From the NCBI RefSeq assembly GCF_963169125.1, contig NC_084801.1:79239696-79303695 (forward strand): a stretch of 64,000 nt of DNA, written 5' to 3'. The DNA comes from Humulus lupulus. Its lineage: Eukaryota; Streptophyta; Magnoliopsida; Rosales; Cannabaceae. Made by a program: the position numbers and the translations under genes. Shown here piece by piece: positions 11,161 to 22,592 of this stretch (its first letter is position 1; every line of letters begins with the position of its first letter). A model generated the notes under the pieces. The model saw only the letters and a list, made by a program, of their open reading frames with translations, ran no database searches and was not told the DNA's origin.

Positions 11161-14100
11161 ACTATCCCCTCCTAATAAAAATTTCGTCCTCAAAATTTAC
11201 CCAAACACATCAATCAGTAAACCCCGCATCTCTGACCATAATTTCCAAGGTCCACTGCCTTTACTTTACTCCTCGACAACACTCTTACGAGAGTAACAAT
11301 CTTGTTCCACAAGATCTTGTCTAATAGCCATACTTTCGTTAGCCCCCCGCTTGCACCGCAACCCTACTGAAGCTTCAGGGTCTACTGAGATTACAATGAT
11401 CACCTCATTGTCTTATTCCTGATTCCAGACATACCCATAAGACATCACCCCTACTAGGGTGAGATCAATTTATAGGCCCCTAGCCTAACCCTTGGTACAA
11501 CTTCAAAATTTATGTTGAATCATGAGTCAGAACTCCCCTTTCTTTCTCTAAACACCATACTATTCCTTGTCTGCTCTTACTTAGAGAGATACAAATCTCT
11601 CATCTCGGAACTTTATTTTCCAAAATTTAACAATTTACAAGTTCTTTTATTCTTCTAGATAGGCAGACACTCCTGCCTTAAGAATTCCAACAACCTCTTC
11701 GGCTTTCCCTCTGGACCAGTACTAAACCGTAGTATTCACTATCTTTCACCTCTTACCATGTCCTATGTCGTGTTACCTTAGCTAGACGCCAGTATTTGTC
11801 ACCATGACTAAATTATCAAGGATTACACTTTCCTTAATATCTCAAGTATTTGCATACTCAATGCTTAATTCCTTAAAATATTTGCTAAGCTTTCAGACTG
11901 CTATTCCATTTGCAATCAACCAATAATTCCTGGTTCCCACTCTATTCCCTTCGTTCTTTAGTTCCTTTCCAAAACATAGAATACTATAGGGTCTCAATTC
12001 AGTACCATCGACATTCTACCCTGTTACCAGTTCACCTTAACCAACTACATTAACTCATTTAGCTGAGTTAAAACTTTTCATGTCCAAACACCTTACTTAT
12101 AGTCTAATGTGGTCTATTCCTACGATACACCACCACATCACTTTACCCCCCAGTGTCCAAAAGAAAACACTAAATTCTGTCACCCGCTCAACCCTCTCGG
12201 TGCAATGTACCCTAGGAGGTGGAATGATATCCATTCAGAATTCTCATTTCTATGCCAAATTCTCATTGGATCTTTCATCCGATCCTGTTATCCCAACTTG
12301 TACTACCTTGACAAGGTTCTTCCGTGTTTCAACCGAAGCCAACACTTTGGATTCCATAGTTCAGTGATACTCACCCGTTTATCATTACATACTAACGCTA
12401 CACCAATCTCAGTCGTTGCCTTGTCCACTCCATTACAATTTGTGGCGTTATTATTTGACTGACACACGCCTTCCAGTTAGGAGTTCTGCCTCCAATTAAA
12501 TTTCCCCTCCTACAGTCGAGGATTTCAAACACCAATCACCCATCTTTTACTTTTCACTAAATCTGGGTCTTAGCGTTATCTTTCTTACAAATGACCAAAT
12601 GTTTGTTACCTTTTACTATGCGTACTTTGCCTACCCATTAAATCAAGTAAATTTACCATGTTCCCATTTTACCTCCCACGAGGCTTAATCCATCCTCTCA
12701 TCAGTCTGAGCCTGGGCGTGCCCAAACCTGTGATGCAACCCTCACAGTTTCATGTCTTCATCAAAAGTTAGATTCTTTAAGCTGTAACAATTTATCCAAC
12801 CATAACACGCATATTCCCGCATTACCAAGCACTAATCAATTCTTACTCTATCCTTTGAAATCTTGTTCTAACACTATCCATTTAATCTAACTCCAAGTTC
12901 TGCTGTTCCTCCAATCTCCAGAGTAGGCATCTACGAAGGCACTTGTGTAGTGGATGACGTGTTTGCCAATCTTGTTGTGTTCTCTATCCCTCAGACATTC
13001 TTTAGTAGCTTCTTTGTGGCTTCAGACCAAACCTCTACATACCTGTCCCCTCTTCTTCTTGTAGCATTACTCTGATAACCCTAGCAAGACCAAACCGACA
13101 CTTCATGGAGTTTTACCTATGACCCTGCTTCTTTAATACTAACATCTTCAGCGCAGTCGTTCACTTTCTACTTCTGACTTGGGGTAGTCCCTCACACCAT
13201 CCATAAACCATGAAGGAGATTTGTCCGTACAGTTCCTATACCTTCTACTTGTAGAGCTCACCTGAGTAGCTAATGCTTAAATCAATTAAGAACCTTTGTT
13301 ACAAATTCATCACACCCTACCCGGTATAAGCTATGATTCCTGAAATGTCACTCTCCTTGTCCTTCAGCTGGTAATAACTAGACCGTAGATCAACTCCTGG
13401 AGACATTGCCCTGTCTAGCACCCGGGCATCTACAGCCTTTATTCTTATCAGATGATGCTAACAATTTCCACAATGCGATGCTCTATCTGATTCACCCCGA
13501 GATCAAACTTCTTCAACTACTTCAGTAGTTTTTTTTCTTGTCAAACCATTATCATCTTTCATAATGTCCCTGATACCAAACCTATCTGTAGCCGAGTTAT
13601 GGAGTGTGCCCAATCCTTCTTTTTACACCTATCTGAATCCCTACTAGTCAGCTTAGTTTCTATTCCGTCCAACTAAAGTATTCCAATTGATTTTCCCCAC
13701 TATCCATGGTTGTTTCTTAACAAATTTATTCCCACTCTGACCCATGCTAAGGCTTCCATATGACGAGCTCTATTGCTCTCACCATGAGTCCTTCTATCAC
13801 CTATGCCCCAATTCCTCTTCCAAAAATTCCTAATTCCTCTTAATATTTCCAGCCCTTCGCAAAGTATCTTCGAACATATTCCTTATGTCCGACTCTTTCT
13901 TGACACACTCTCATTACCGAGCTCTTCCAGCCCATTATATATCCAGAAACGTGAACTTCCAGTTAACTGGTCAACTCCGAAGAACTAGCGTCAGCTTCAA
14001 ATGTAACAAGGCGTTCCAGTCTTCCATCCCCTAGCCATGGAAAATCCATCCCGACATATCGAGTCATTCTATGTAGAAGTCATGCCCTTACCTGACATCC

Positions 14101-15638
14101 TCCCAGGTGGCATCTCCTGCCTCTGATGCATAGTAGATAACTTCACTGGTTTCCATCACTATCCTAACGGCTATCTTATCAATCAGGTTTTCCCCCTTTC
14201 TGGCAAAACCAGGAGCTATAAAGCTTTCCGGGGTTCTTCTACTTCGATTACGGAGAATCTATCCTTACTAAACTCCACCAAAGGAAGCACTGCCATTTGC
14301 AGCTCTGGCACTCATGCTCTATACATCATTCCTCAATTCTTCGAACAACATGGCCCTCTCCGCTATCTACATACAGATGATGAGTTCTTACATCGGAGCG
14401 ACCCAAATACTTTGGACTATTCCAGAGTTTAATCCTTCAATGGGTCATCATCATTTCCAACTACATCCATCTGCATCAATTCTCGAAATGAATTACCCAA
14501 TTCACAAAACCCATAGGTTTACACTGTTGTTACCTTATCATTCCAAACCAAGCTTATTTTCCCTCCAATCTCCATAGTTCAAACCATGTCTTTATAACCT
14601 CTTCAATCAATTCACCATCTAAGTTCTTTCCAACCCATCATGCCAATGCCTCGGCCCGAGTACCATTTCCAGGCATCCCTCTGCCACAATACTTCACACA
14701 ACCCTTTAGTCATGATCCCTCATCCTCTTAAAACCAAGGGTGGAATTAACTTTGCCCATCCACTGACCAATTCTTTGTCAACCCAAATTTTCCTCAAAAC
14801 TAGAGGATAACACCCTTCAGGCCTTTCATATAATACCCTTATCTGTCCTACCCTCACAAAAAAAACAAACACTGGTATCCTTACTGTCAAAGCATACAAA
14901 GCAACTCTTTTCCCAGAGAAGTCTGTTGTTCTTCCGTCTCGTCTCAACTATTAAACTCCACAACTTATTCACATACCAGTGATCATCTGCTGTGGCTTTC
15001 AGGGATAGATTGAGGTCTCTAACTCCAACTATTATCTAGAATCCCCCTACAAACAATGCTAAGTCCACTTAACAATTCTAGGCACAAAAAATTTGAGTTC
15101 ATCTGCCACTACTGACCAAACTCCTCAACCCTAAGGTTCACACTCTGAACCAATCCACAACTAGATCCAAATAACCACAGTTAGAATGCATACATAAAGC
15201 ATATTAGGCCAAATCCACAATGCCATACATTTAGCTACCAAATTTTATCTCAACTAAGTGTATACACGTTTCATCATGCTTCATACAAGCCAATAAACAG
15301 ATATTACATATGGATTCAATTTAGGCAGTTAACCACATACACTCAATATGCAAACCATTATCCCAATATTCATCCACATGCAACAACAATGCTATTTAGC
15401 ACACTTTAATCTCATCATGCAATAGTCAAGGCCAAGCCCTATCAGTATCTCATGCATATGTCAACTCATTCATCATGCTCCATATAAATAAGTAGGCAAA
15501 CAGGGCATTCAAACATATGTTCAAGCATATCAATCATTCATACCAACCAACCCTGAGTCGAGCTTGTCACTGACAGCGAGCATACACGTTCGGTCAATCT
15601 CCAGAACCAATAAACCTTGGCTCGCTATAATACCAAGT
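11161..15638 (-). pseudogene. N1 internal region: decayed gag-pol remnant
   Basis: No long frame survives in 4.5 kb, but read on the - strand pol traces remain. At 13320-13393 the RT block reads VDLRSSYYQLKDKESDI, matching the [11 protein letters not shown] region of H1 and H2. Next to the left LTR (11161-11340) the sequence parallels the pol C-terminal region of H2 (ATCCCCTCCT...TTTCGTCCTC, then CTCCTCGACAACACTCTTACGAG). The stretch 15540-15638 parallels the H2 5' leader (GAGCTTGTCACTG-CAGCGAGC). The region is heavily mutated and shortened relative to a normal 5-6 kb internal part. The + strand frames of about 90-120 codons inside it (for example 12080-12462) show no domain and are not called. 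Confidence 0.75.
15621..15636 (-). other. N1 primer binding site
   Basis: On the - strand this reads TTGGTATTATAGCGAG, close to the initiator tRNA-Met site TGGTATCAGAGC and nearly the same as the H2 site TTGGTATTAGAGCGAG. It lies 2 bp from the LTR end. Confidence 0.75.
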
Positions 15639-18054
15639 TGTAACGCCCTACTACCTTAGATCCATTACTAAGTGAGTTTTAAACGTGCATTTAACTCGCT
15701 AATCGAGGTTTTAGGTCAAAAGTGTAATTAAATCATAAACAGTGAAATAAACTTTGAAAATAATTCCATTTACTAAAAATCATTGAGTGTTTGGCACTTG
15801 GGATCCCAAGATACTGTTTAGAAATATTTACAACATATAATTACAAGTCAAGTCGACTAGACGACAAAATCTAGGTTTTAATACAACCATCTCCCAAAAA
15901 CCACTGGCTGTGGCAGCAAGGCAGGCCAAACATGTACGCGCCGCTTCATGCTCTCCGTACTCATGGTTGGTTGACTTTCCCCTTGCCCTTACCTGCACCA
16001 CAGAGAACCTTTGAGCCGAAGCCCAGCAAGGAAACCCTCATAAGCTGATAACACATGCATAACAAACATTTATCAGTTAAACAGGCCATCAATAGGCTAA
16101 ACACATATGGCCATGCCGTCCTAGGCATTTTACCATGCCCTGGGTTTACGATCCACACCGTGAGGATATCCCAGGTACCCGTTAGGGTCTCACCCTAACA
16201 ACTCGCACTTCATGTTCTCGACGCTGCCCCCGGCCCCTTGCCGCCTTCGGCTTTGCACTATACGTGCCTAACGCCGTTTCTGGCATTGCCGACCTCGACC
16301 TGCACCGTTCCCGGCTCTTGCCGAACATTTACACAAATGCATTCATAGCATAATAAAGCAAATACTAATTATGAACAAATCAATCAAAGGGGCTACGCCC
16401 AACAACACAGTCGTATAGGGCTCAGCCCTGCATACAAGCTCTGTGGAAGATAGTGGTTTTCTTACCTGTGTCCCGAGCTCCTTAAGCACCGAAGTCACGA
16501 GCACAGTCCTCTATCCTGAGCCTCTTCAACAAAACCTAGTCAAAACACATATAAAACACTCTTTATTACTAACAAATCCAAAACCATTTCCCGGGATGAA
16601 TCTCGTACTCTCGGGACCTCCAATTTCCCAAAACAAAGTAGCGGAAACAACCCCCAAGCCCCCTGGGCAAAAACCCTAAAATGGAAATTTTCCCCTGCAC
16701 AAAAATGGCCTAGCGCCACGGCGCCCTTCAATGAGGGTCGCGACGCATAGAATGTCCCATTCCCCTGCTGTAGCCTAGCGCCGTGATGCAGAAGAACAGG
16801 GCCATGGCGCCCCTTCGCGAACCCAGAATTCTGGGTTTCTCCAAATGTTTTCCCCGAGCCAAAACACTCCCAAACCAATCCTACTGCGTATCTAAGCCTC
16901 AAATTCAACTTAAAACCCTCAAATAAACCATCTAACATCTTATAAACACCAATAACATGTATAAACACATAATCAAACCCATGATTCACACTTTGGTTTC
17001 AAATTTCAAAAACTTGAACCAGTAAACCAGAAACTTAAACCAAGACTTGTAAAGCAAAAACCATTCCTCAAAATTCTTAAACCATACCAGAACAAACTTC
17101 ATAAATGCAAAGAATTCTTACCTCAAATGGAAATTCAACTCTGAGCTTTCTCCAATCTGAGCTTCAAGCTAATTCCTCTTGTTCCCAAACTGAATTCCCA
17201 CACAAACCAACTTTCTGCTTCCATCCTCAATCTCTCAAATCAAGCTTAGAAACCCAAACAAAGAAGAGATGAACACCATACCTCTGACCTTGGCACACCT
17301 TTGAGCTAACTTTCCTAGCCACAACAGCCAAATTCCTCCAATTCACTAGCCCAAAATCCTCAAAACTCAGCAAGTCTCCAATCACCAAAGAGATGAAGAA
17401 GAAATCGCATGGAAGGAAGAGAGAGCTGAGAAGTTCTGTTTTTCTTTCTTTCCTTTGTTTTCTAAACCGTTCTAAAATTCCCTCAGCCTTATCCCATCAC
17501 AACCAGTTGCCAAATGACCCAATTACCCTTCCATCTAACCCATACTCTAACTAATCCTCAAGGACAACTTAGACCTTTCCTAACTTCTTACAAATATACC
17601 ATTTCCTCACTTAGAGTAACCATCCTCAATGGTTACCTATGGTTACCCAAGCTACTAGCATACCATTAACCATTAACAAAAAATCTCCAAACCCAATTTA
17701 TAAATTCCCAAAATACCCCTAGGCTCCTCCTGAGCCGGGTATTTAATCATGTTGTGACTTTTAAACTAATTAGCTTCCTAAGATCGTCTCAGAACGTACA
17801 TCACAACTATATCACCACTCACACGTGGTATTGATCGCATTATACAATTATTACATTTACACCCTCAGTAGGCTAAAACTACCAATTTACCCCTAACAAT
17901 CAAATGGGGCCCACATGCATATTTATTTAACCTAAACATGCATTCTAACCACATATTCATTAAATTCACATAAATTAATACAGTATAACAATTATTGCCC
18001 TCCAGGCACACTAATTAAGGCTCCAAGCCTTATTAGCAAATTTGGGTCGTTACA
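15639..18054 (-). repeat. N1 right LTR (5' LTR in element orientation)
   Basis: TGTAACGCCC at 15639 to GTTACA at 18054, 2416 bp, collinear with 8740-11160 with scattered substitutions and small indels. It is followed directly by the second TTGGA (18055-18059). Confidence 0.95.
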
Positions 18055-18059
18055 TTGGA
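18055..18059 (+). repeat. Target-site duplication of N1, right copy (TTGGA)
   Basis: Exact match to 8735-8739, directly after the LTR end TTACA. Confidence 0.95.
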
Positions 18060-19137
18060 GATATTCAACAACTATGACTACAACATTCTGTACCACCTGG
18101 AAAAAGCAAACAAGGTGGCAGAAACATTGAGTCGACAGCTAAGTGCTTACATGATGACAGTGAAAGATATTTTGCCGCAGTTACGAGCCGACCTTGCTAC
18201 ATTGAATTTAGAGATAGTATTCGGTCAATTGGCTAACCTCTCTATCGAGCCTACCATTATTGAAGCTATAAAAGGCTGGCAGGTAGTCGATCCTCGGGTA
18301 CAAGGACTAATGTATGAAGTAAGGGAGGAGGGCCAACCAAGATTCCATATCTCCGAAGATGGAGTATTGGGGTCCAAAGGCAGAATATGTGTTTCGGATG
18401 ATGAAGAGATCAAGAAGCAGATCTTTTTCGAGGGACATAATGCTGCTTATGCAATGCATCCAGGCACCATGAAATAGTACCAAACTTGAAGAAGTACTTT
18501 TGGTGGCCTGGGATGAAAAAGGAGACAGCAGAATATGTGGCACACTACTTCACTTGTCAGCAAAAAAAGGCCGAACATCAATGGTCAGCCGGATTGTTGC
18601 AGCCCTTAGAAATTATGGAATGGAAGTGGGAGATGGTCACTATGGACTTTGTCACAGGTCTACCAATCACTCCCAAGGGGCACCATGCCATTTGGGTTAT
18701 CGTAGATAGGCTGACTAAGTCTTCTCATGTCTTGCCGATCAAGGTAACTTATGGGGCACAAAAATTAATAGATATTTACATTGTATCAGATAGCGACGGA
18801 CATTTCACCTCGGCATTCTGGGATAGAATCCAAATGAGGTTGGGTACTAAACTAAAGTTCAGCACTTTTTTCCACCCGCAAACAGACGGTCAAAGCAAAC
18901 GAACAATTCATACCCTAGAAGATATGCTAAGAGCCTACGTGCTCGACTTTCAGGGTTCATGGAATGAAAAGCTTCCACTAATAGAGTTCGCTTACAACAA
19001 AAACTATCATGATTCCATCAAGATGGCTCCGTATGAGGCTTTGTATGGAAGGAAATGTCAATAACCGATTCATTGGCACGAGGCCGGTGAAAGAAAGTTT
19101 CTCGGATCGGATGAGGTTGATCAGGTTACCGAGGATC
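18060..19137 (+). pseudogene. H1 RNase H end and integrase
   Basis: This continues H1 pol after N1: LYHLEKANKVAETLSRQ (end of RNase H), linker, then the integrase HHCC zinc region (H in GHNAAYAMHPGTMK, then YFTCQQKKAEHQ), the core with MDFVTGLP and DGHFTSAFW, HPQTDGQSKRTIHTLEDML with the catalytic Glu replaced by Lys (QSKR for QSER), and APYEALYGRKCQ near 19060. Between DIYI and VSDSDGHF about 16 residues expected in the family are missing (near 18780), an in-frame deletion. A TAG at 18476 separates two frames. Similarity to pol continues as HWHEAGERKFLGSDEVDQVT to about 19137 and then stops abruptly where M2 begins. Confidence 0.88.
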
Positions 19138-20007
19138 GCTGCTTCAGGTGGGGTAGACGTCCCTGGTACCTTATCCTAAGCACTGGTCCTCCCATTGCTG
19201 ACCACTCTAGGTTGTGCATCTTTCTTGAGCCTATCAAACACGGTATTGGTGTTGTTCATCGGTTCCTTTCCCTTGCGAGACTAAGGGTGTAGGGGTGGCA
19301 GGTTCGCCTTGGCCTTGTCAGTGCGACCCTGCCCCGAGCCTCTTCTCCTACATGAATTTGAGCCTTTAATCAGCCATTTCCATTCTTTCACCCCTCTCAG
19401 ATGATTGACCCTCATCTCCTACATTGTTTCATCTGTCCCCCTGGGAGGGGGCCTTCTGGTTGGTGACACTCCTACTGCGAGATGAAGTGTTACATTTCTT
19501 AGTCATGGAGGAGGTAGTCTTGGATTGTGCCTCTTCATCTTGTCTCTAGAAAAGTGGCTCTAAGAGCATCCTTGGGGTTCGAATCCTCCCTTGGCACTCC
19601 CTGTTACTGTTGTCTCACATTCCTGCTACTTTGGCCTTAGCCTCCCTCATCGCCTAAGAAGCGGCTTCAGTGTTAGCTCGGGATAACTGGGTAGCCGCCT
19701 TATGGGCTACAACAGCCTCTCGGTGCCTTCGGTCAGCTTCTTGCTCCCTTTGGATCATCCTCTGGACCTGCTTGTCTATCTCTCGTCATTTTCGTTCCAT
19801 AGCTGCCCTCTGGAGGGAAATTTCTGCAGCAAATCTCTCCTGCCTCGCCAAAAATTGCGCCATATCCTCCTGGTGAGCATCCTATGGATCTTCTTCATCA
19901 AGTTGGTATCCAACCTTCACCTGAGGTTCATTAATGGGATCGATGGGATCCTGAGTGTTGGAATCCCTGGGAGTCTTCTTCTTTGTCTGACTGGATTTTG
20001 GAGGCAT
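19138..20007 (-). pseudogene. M2 gag N-terminal region
   Basis: On the - strand an ATG at 20007 opens MPPKSSQTKKKTPRD, then an acidic and Gln/Arg-rich coiled region (EEDP, HQEDMAQFLARQERFAAEI, AAMERK, IDKQVQRMIQREQEADRRHREA), followed by FDRLKKDAQPR near 19230. This is the usual N-terminal build of a long gypsy gag. The ATG lies 57 bp inside the M2 LTR, on the expected strand. Several stops (for example at DEEDP*) and frame changes break it, and it ends at the junction with H1 integrase near 19137, so no capsid core or pol is left. The truncation point has no visible TSD. Confidence 0.65.
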
Positions 20008-20064
20008 CGTAAAACTGATGAAAGTTTTTTTCTTGATTTCGTACTCTCAATGAAAGCACCAAAA

Positions 20065-21084
20065 TGTTGACCTGTGAAATTAGCCAACGTTCATATGTAT
20101 AGTATATGACACCTTTTGAATGGAATGAATATAATATATGACAAAGTACAAATATCTAAACAAAACACACCAAATTTTATAGTCGTTTAGCCATGTTCTT
20201 CTTAACTGTAATAACCTAATCCACTTAGTCTTTAGTATTGAATCACTCGATAGACAATTACACTAATGAACAGAAGTATTCACTCGTTACTAATTTGCCT
20301 AGAGTTTCTCCTAAAATATTCATCACATCCCCCTTAATGAAGCCTTTAGTCATTTATTTATAGTACCCAAGGGCTGTTACATGACCAGTAGTGGGGCTGC
20401 TATAGTACCCACGGGCTGGTACACGATTATTAGTTAGTGAAGATACTTGTCCACCTCCCCATGATTATGAGATCGTGGGTCTCCTTGTTTTTTTATCTGG
20501 ATCATGGTAGACAATGCATGATTGAAACCTCTTCAAAAATGCTAAGTCTAGATTGATCAATGAGAGTTAGGTTCTAGGCTCAACCACCCTTTAGAGCTTG
20601 GGTGCTAGGCTCGTTGGTCCTCTGAGTGCTAGTCCTGTGATCTTCTGCGTACAAGGCCTGTTGATCTTCTAGGTGCTAGGCCTATTGATCTCAGTCTGAA
20701 TGAGCATGAGTTTTGCCCATTTTTGGAGGTATAGGTCGACCACCCTATGGAGGATAAGGTGGGCCGACCACCCCGAGGGGAATTTGGGCATGCATGGGCC
20801 GACCACCCCTAGGGGTTAGGGTCAGGATAACCACCCTTAGGGGTTTTTCAACATCTCAGGTCGACCACCGCTAGGGGTTGGGGTCAGGCCGACCACCCCT
20901 AGGGGCTAGGGCCAAGCCGACCAACCCTAGGGGGTTTAGGCCTGGTCGGCTTCCCTACAGGTCCTGGAGCTGTATTTTTTGCTCATCAGTATTTCTTCAA
21001 TACTTCATAGTTTTTCCCTGATTTGTGATGCCACGTGCTGCTTTCTCATTCGCCACATCATCCCTGGATTTTTGAGGGATAACA
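20065..21084 (-). mobile_element. M2 LTR (5' LTR of a truncated gypsy element)
   Basis: On the - strand the LTR starts TGTTATCCCTCAAAAATCC (21084) and ends ACAGGTCAACA (20065); TGTT/AACA ends match. It is followed by TTTTGGTGCTTTCATTGAG (- strand), a sequence commonly found after a plant gypsy 5' LTR. A TATA box (CTATAAATAAATG on the - strand, box at 20355-20362) fits the promoter. No partner LTR is in the window. Confidence 0.7.
20711..20945 (-). repeat. Tandem palindromic repeats in M2 LTR (GACCACCCCTAGGGG type)
   Basis: At least six imperfect copies of the unit (G/C)CCGACCACCCCTAGGGG occur in 235 bp, for example with the perfect palindrome ACCCCTAGGGGT at 20805-20816 and CCCCTAGGGG near 20897-20906. 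Variants carry GAGGGG or TTAGGGG. A second series just to the left (20585-20700) repeats GGTGCTAGGCC-(G/A)TTGATCTTCT. The cluster lies about 410-570 bp upstream of the M2 TATA box, that is, in U3. Confidence 0.85.
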
Positions 21085-21440
21085 CCATTTATGGCTCACA
21101 CAAGATCTAGAAAATTAAAATTCTTAAACCAATAGCATCATGTAATTAACGATCCATCATTCAACCATACATTCAAGAAACAAATCCATCCATTCATTAT
21201 ACAAATCAACATACATACAACAAATGCATGCATACACCACAACATTTAATATATATATATGTAGACTGCTCTGGTACAAATTGTTGGAATTAAAAGAGCA
21301 AATGAAAGATATGCAACGGGAAATGGGTGTATGAATTTTAAAATATATTAATTTATTTAAACTATATATATATGTAAGCTATTAGTGTATGAAATAAATG
21401 TAAGAAATTTATATTTATTAATATCACATTATAATATTTT
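21085..21440. other. AT-rich flank with possible copia-type LTR junction
   Basis: There is no gene. At 21266-21280 the - strand reads ATTTGTACCAGAGCAG, similar to a tRNA-Met primer site. It is followed at 21282 by TGTTGGAATT (+), which on the - strand is an LTR-like end ...CCAACA. This could be the inner edge of an old copia-type LTR. From about 21325 the sequence matches the 390-bp AT-rich repeat at 30798-31980. Confidence 0.35.
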
Positions 21441-21445
21441 GAAGT
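21441..21445. repeat. Target-site duplication of N3, left copy (GAAGT)
   Basis: GAAGT precedes TGTTGACGG at 21446 and is repeated at 30526-30530 after ATATTTACA. Joining the flanks gives TTTTGAAGTATAAATAAATA, which aligns with TTTTTGAAATATAAATAAAT in the nearby repeat units. Confidence 0.95.
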
Positions 21446-22579
21446 TGTTGACGGTAAGAACTCGTCAACGATTGATGGTTAGAAAACTTCAATCTCTATC
21501 CTCTAGGAAGCTATGAGTTAGATGGAAAGAACTCTAAACAACAGGAGAAAACTCAGGCAAGCATGAGAACCAGAAGCATATATTTCATAAGTCTCGTTTT
21601 TACATTCAGTTTTCCAACCCCTTAGCCTGAGGGGTTGGAGCCTATTTATAGGGGAGGCTCTATTGGCCTAGGATACAAACGAGTCCCAGACCACTGGGAC
21701 GTACATAGGTACTCTGATAAAGTAGTGGCTCAGGGCGTAGTGGTGTCTACCCTGATGGTGTCAGAGTCGTGGCCTTGGACATAGTACTGTCGGCTCTGGC
21801 GCATGGTCGAGGGTGTCCCAGTGGTCTCACCACTCTTCGTACAGGTCCGTACCGCCACTACTCCTCAGACGCAGATCATAGGGTCGTGCCTCTGTTCTCT
21901 CCATAACCGTACACCCCGTGTCAGCGCACGTGTTCCGTACTCGGTGGTCCTCATCAATTCCCGTTAAATGCTCCACGTTCGTTTGGCCTATCAACAAGAT
22001 TCCCCTAAGTGATCCCATGCCTGTGCCAAGGAGGCTCTTGAGAAGTCGAGGTGCCGAGGGTCAGGGCCGGCCTATGCGGATCGCATAGACACGAGGCTAG
22101 GAGCACGGGTACCTCAACACACCCCTCACCCTCGCATAGCGAGGGTCCCTCGCATAGCGAGGCTGCCTCTCCTCCTTCCGAGCATAGCGTCGCGAGGCTA
22201 GGAACACGGATACCTCAACGCAGCCCTCACCCTCGCATAGCGAGGCTGATGTTCTTCCTCCGAGATGCGGCGTCGCGAGGCTAGGAGCACGGACATCTCC
22301 ACATAGCCCTCACCCTCGCATAGCGAGGCTGACGCTCTTCCTCCGAGTGTGGACGAGGCTTGATGCCTGCTGGAATGGGGCGCACGAGGATGGCCAGCTA
22401 GGGGCCCTCGCATAGCGAGGGTGAAGTTTGGATCGGCGAGTGGCCAAAGTCCCTCGCCTAGTGAGGGTGACTCTCTTACCCCAACTCCTTCACCATCATG
22501 TGATGCCCTTTCAGGACGTCTCGTAACATAGAGCTTCACTTGTGAATAGAATTCACAAGGAAAAAATTCCATATTTACA
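21446..22579 (-). repeat. N3 left LTR (3' LTR in element orientation)
   Basis: + strand: TGTTGACGG...ATATTTACA. It pairs with 29410-30525 and has one extra 18-bp palindrome unit. A - strand TATA box (CTATAAATAG; 21643-21650) places most of the LTR in U3. Both ends hold hairpins: GTTGACG/CGTCAAC near 21447-21469 and CTTGTGAAT-AGA-ATTCACAAG at 22539-22559. Confidence 0.95.
22129..22467 (-). repeat. Six CCCTCGC-ATA-GCGAGGG palindromes in the N3 LTR
   Basis: Copies start at 22129, 22147, 22230, 22313 and 22405, plus a degenerate one (CCCTCGCCTAGTGAGGG) at 22451. They have 6-7 bp arms around ATA, separated by unrelated 1-85 bp stretches with a second motif GTCGCGAGGCTAGGA-CACGG. The other LTR has the same set minus the copy at 22147. 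The cluster lies 480-820 bp upstream of the LTR TATA box. Confidence 0.9.
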
Positions 22580-22592
22580 CTTCCCCTCGAGT
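22580..22592 (-). other. N3 polypurine tract
   Basis: On the - strand GACTCGAGGGGAAG runs directly into the LTR start TGTAAATATGG. A purine run abutting the 3' LTR primes plus-strand DNA synthesis. Confidence 0.75.

Larger units (their letters stand above)
8740..18054 (-). mobile_element. N1: complete family A LTR retrotransposon inserted in H1
   Basis: The 9.3-kb element has two full LTRs (8740-11160 and 15639-18054) and a perfect 5-bp TSD TTGGA. Orientation is minus: the primer site lies inside the right LTR (15621-15636), and the left LTR is next to a sequence reading on the - strand as the usual polypurine end (GAGGGGAT). The internal part is only 4.5 kb and decayed. LTRs are about 95 % identical by eye. 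It is the only family A copy in the window with both LTRs and TSDs intact. Confidence 0.95.

Noticed and set aside
12080..12462. 95-117 codon + strand ORFs in N1
   Set aside because: They lie antisense to the decayed pol, overlap each other and show no recognisable domain.
18500..18709. Alternative-frame ORF over H1 integrase
   Set aside because: It overlaps the frame with clear integrase motifs and has none of its own.
22129..22467. Regularly recurring 17-bp palindromic repeats resembling a CRISPR array
   Set aside because: Spacing is irregular, repeats are too short, the region is an LTR present twice with a TSD, and the genome is eukaryotic.
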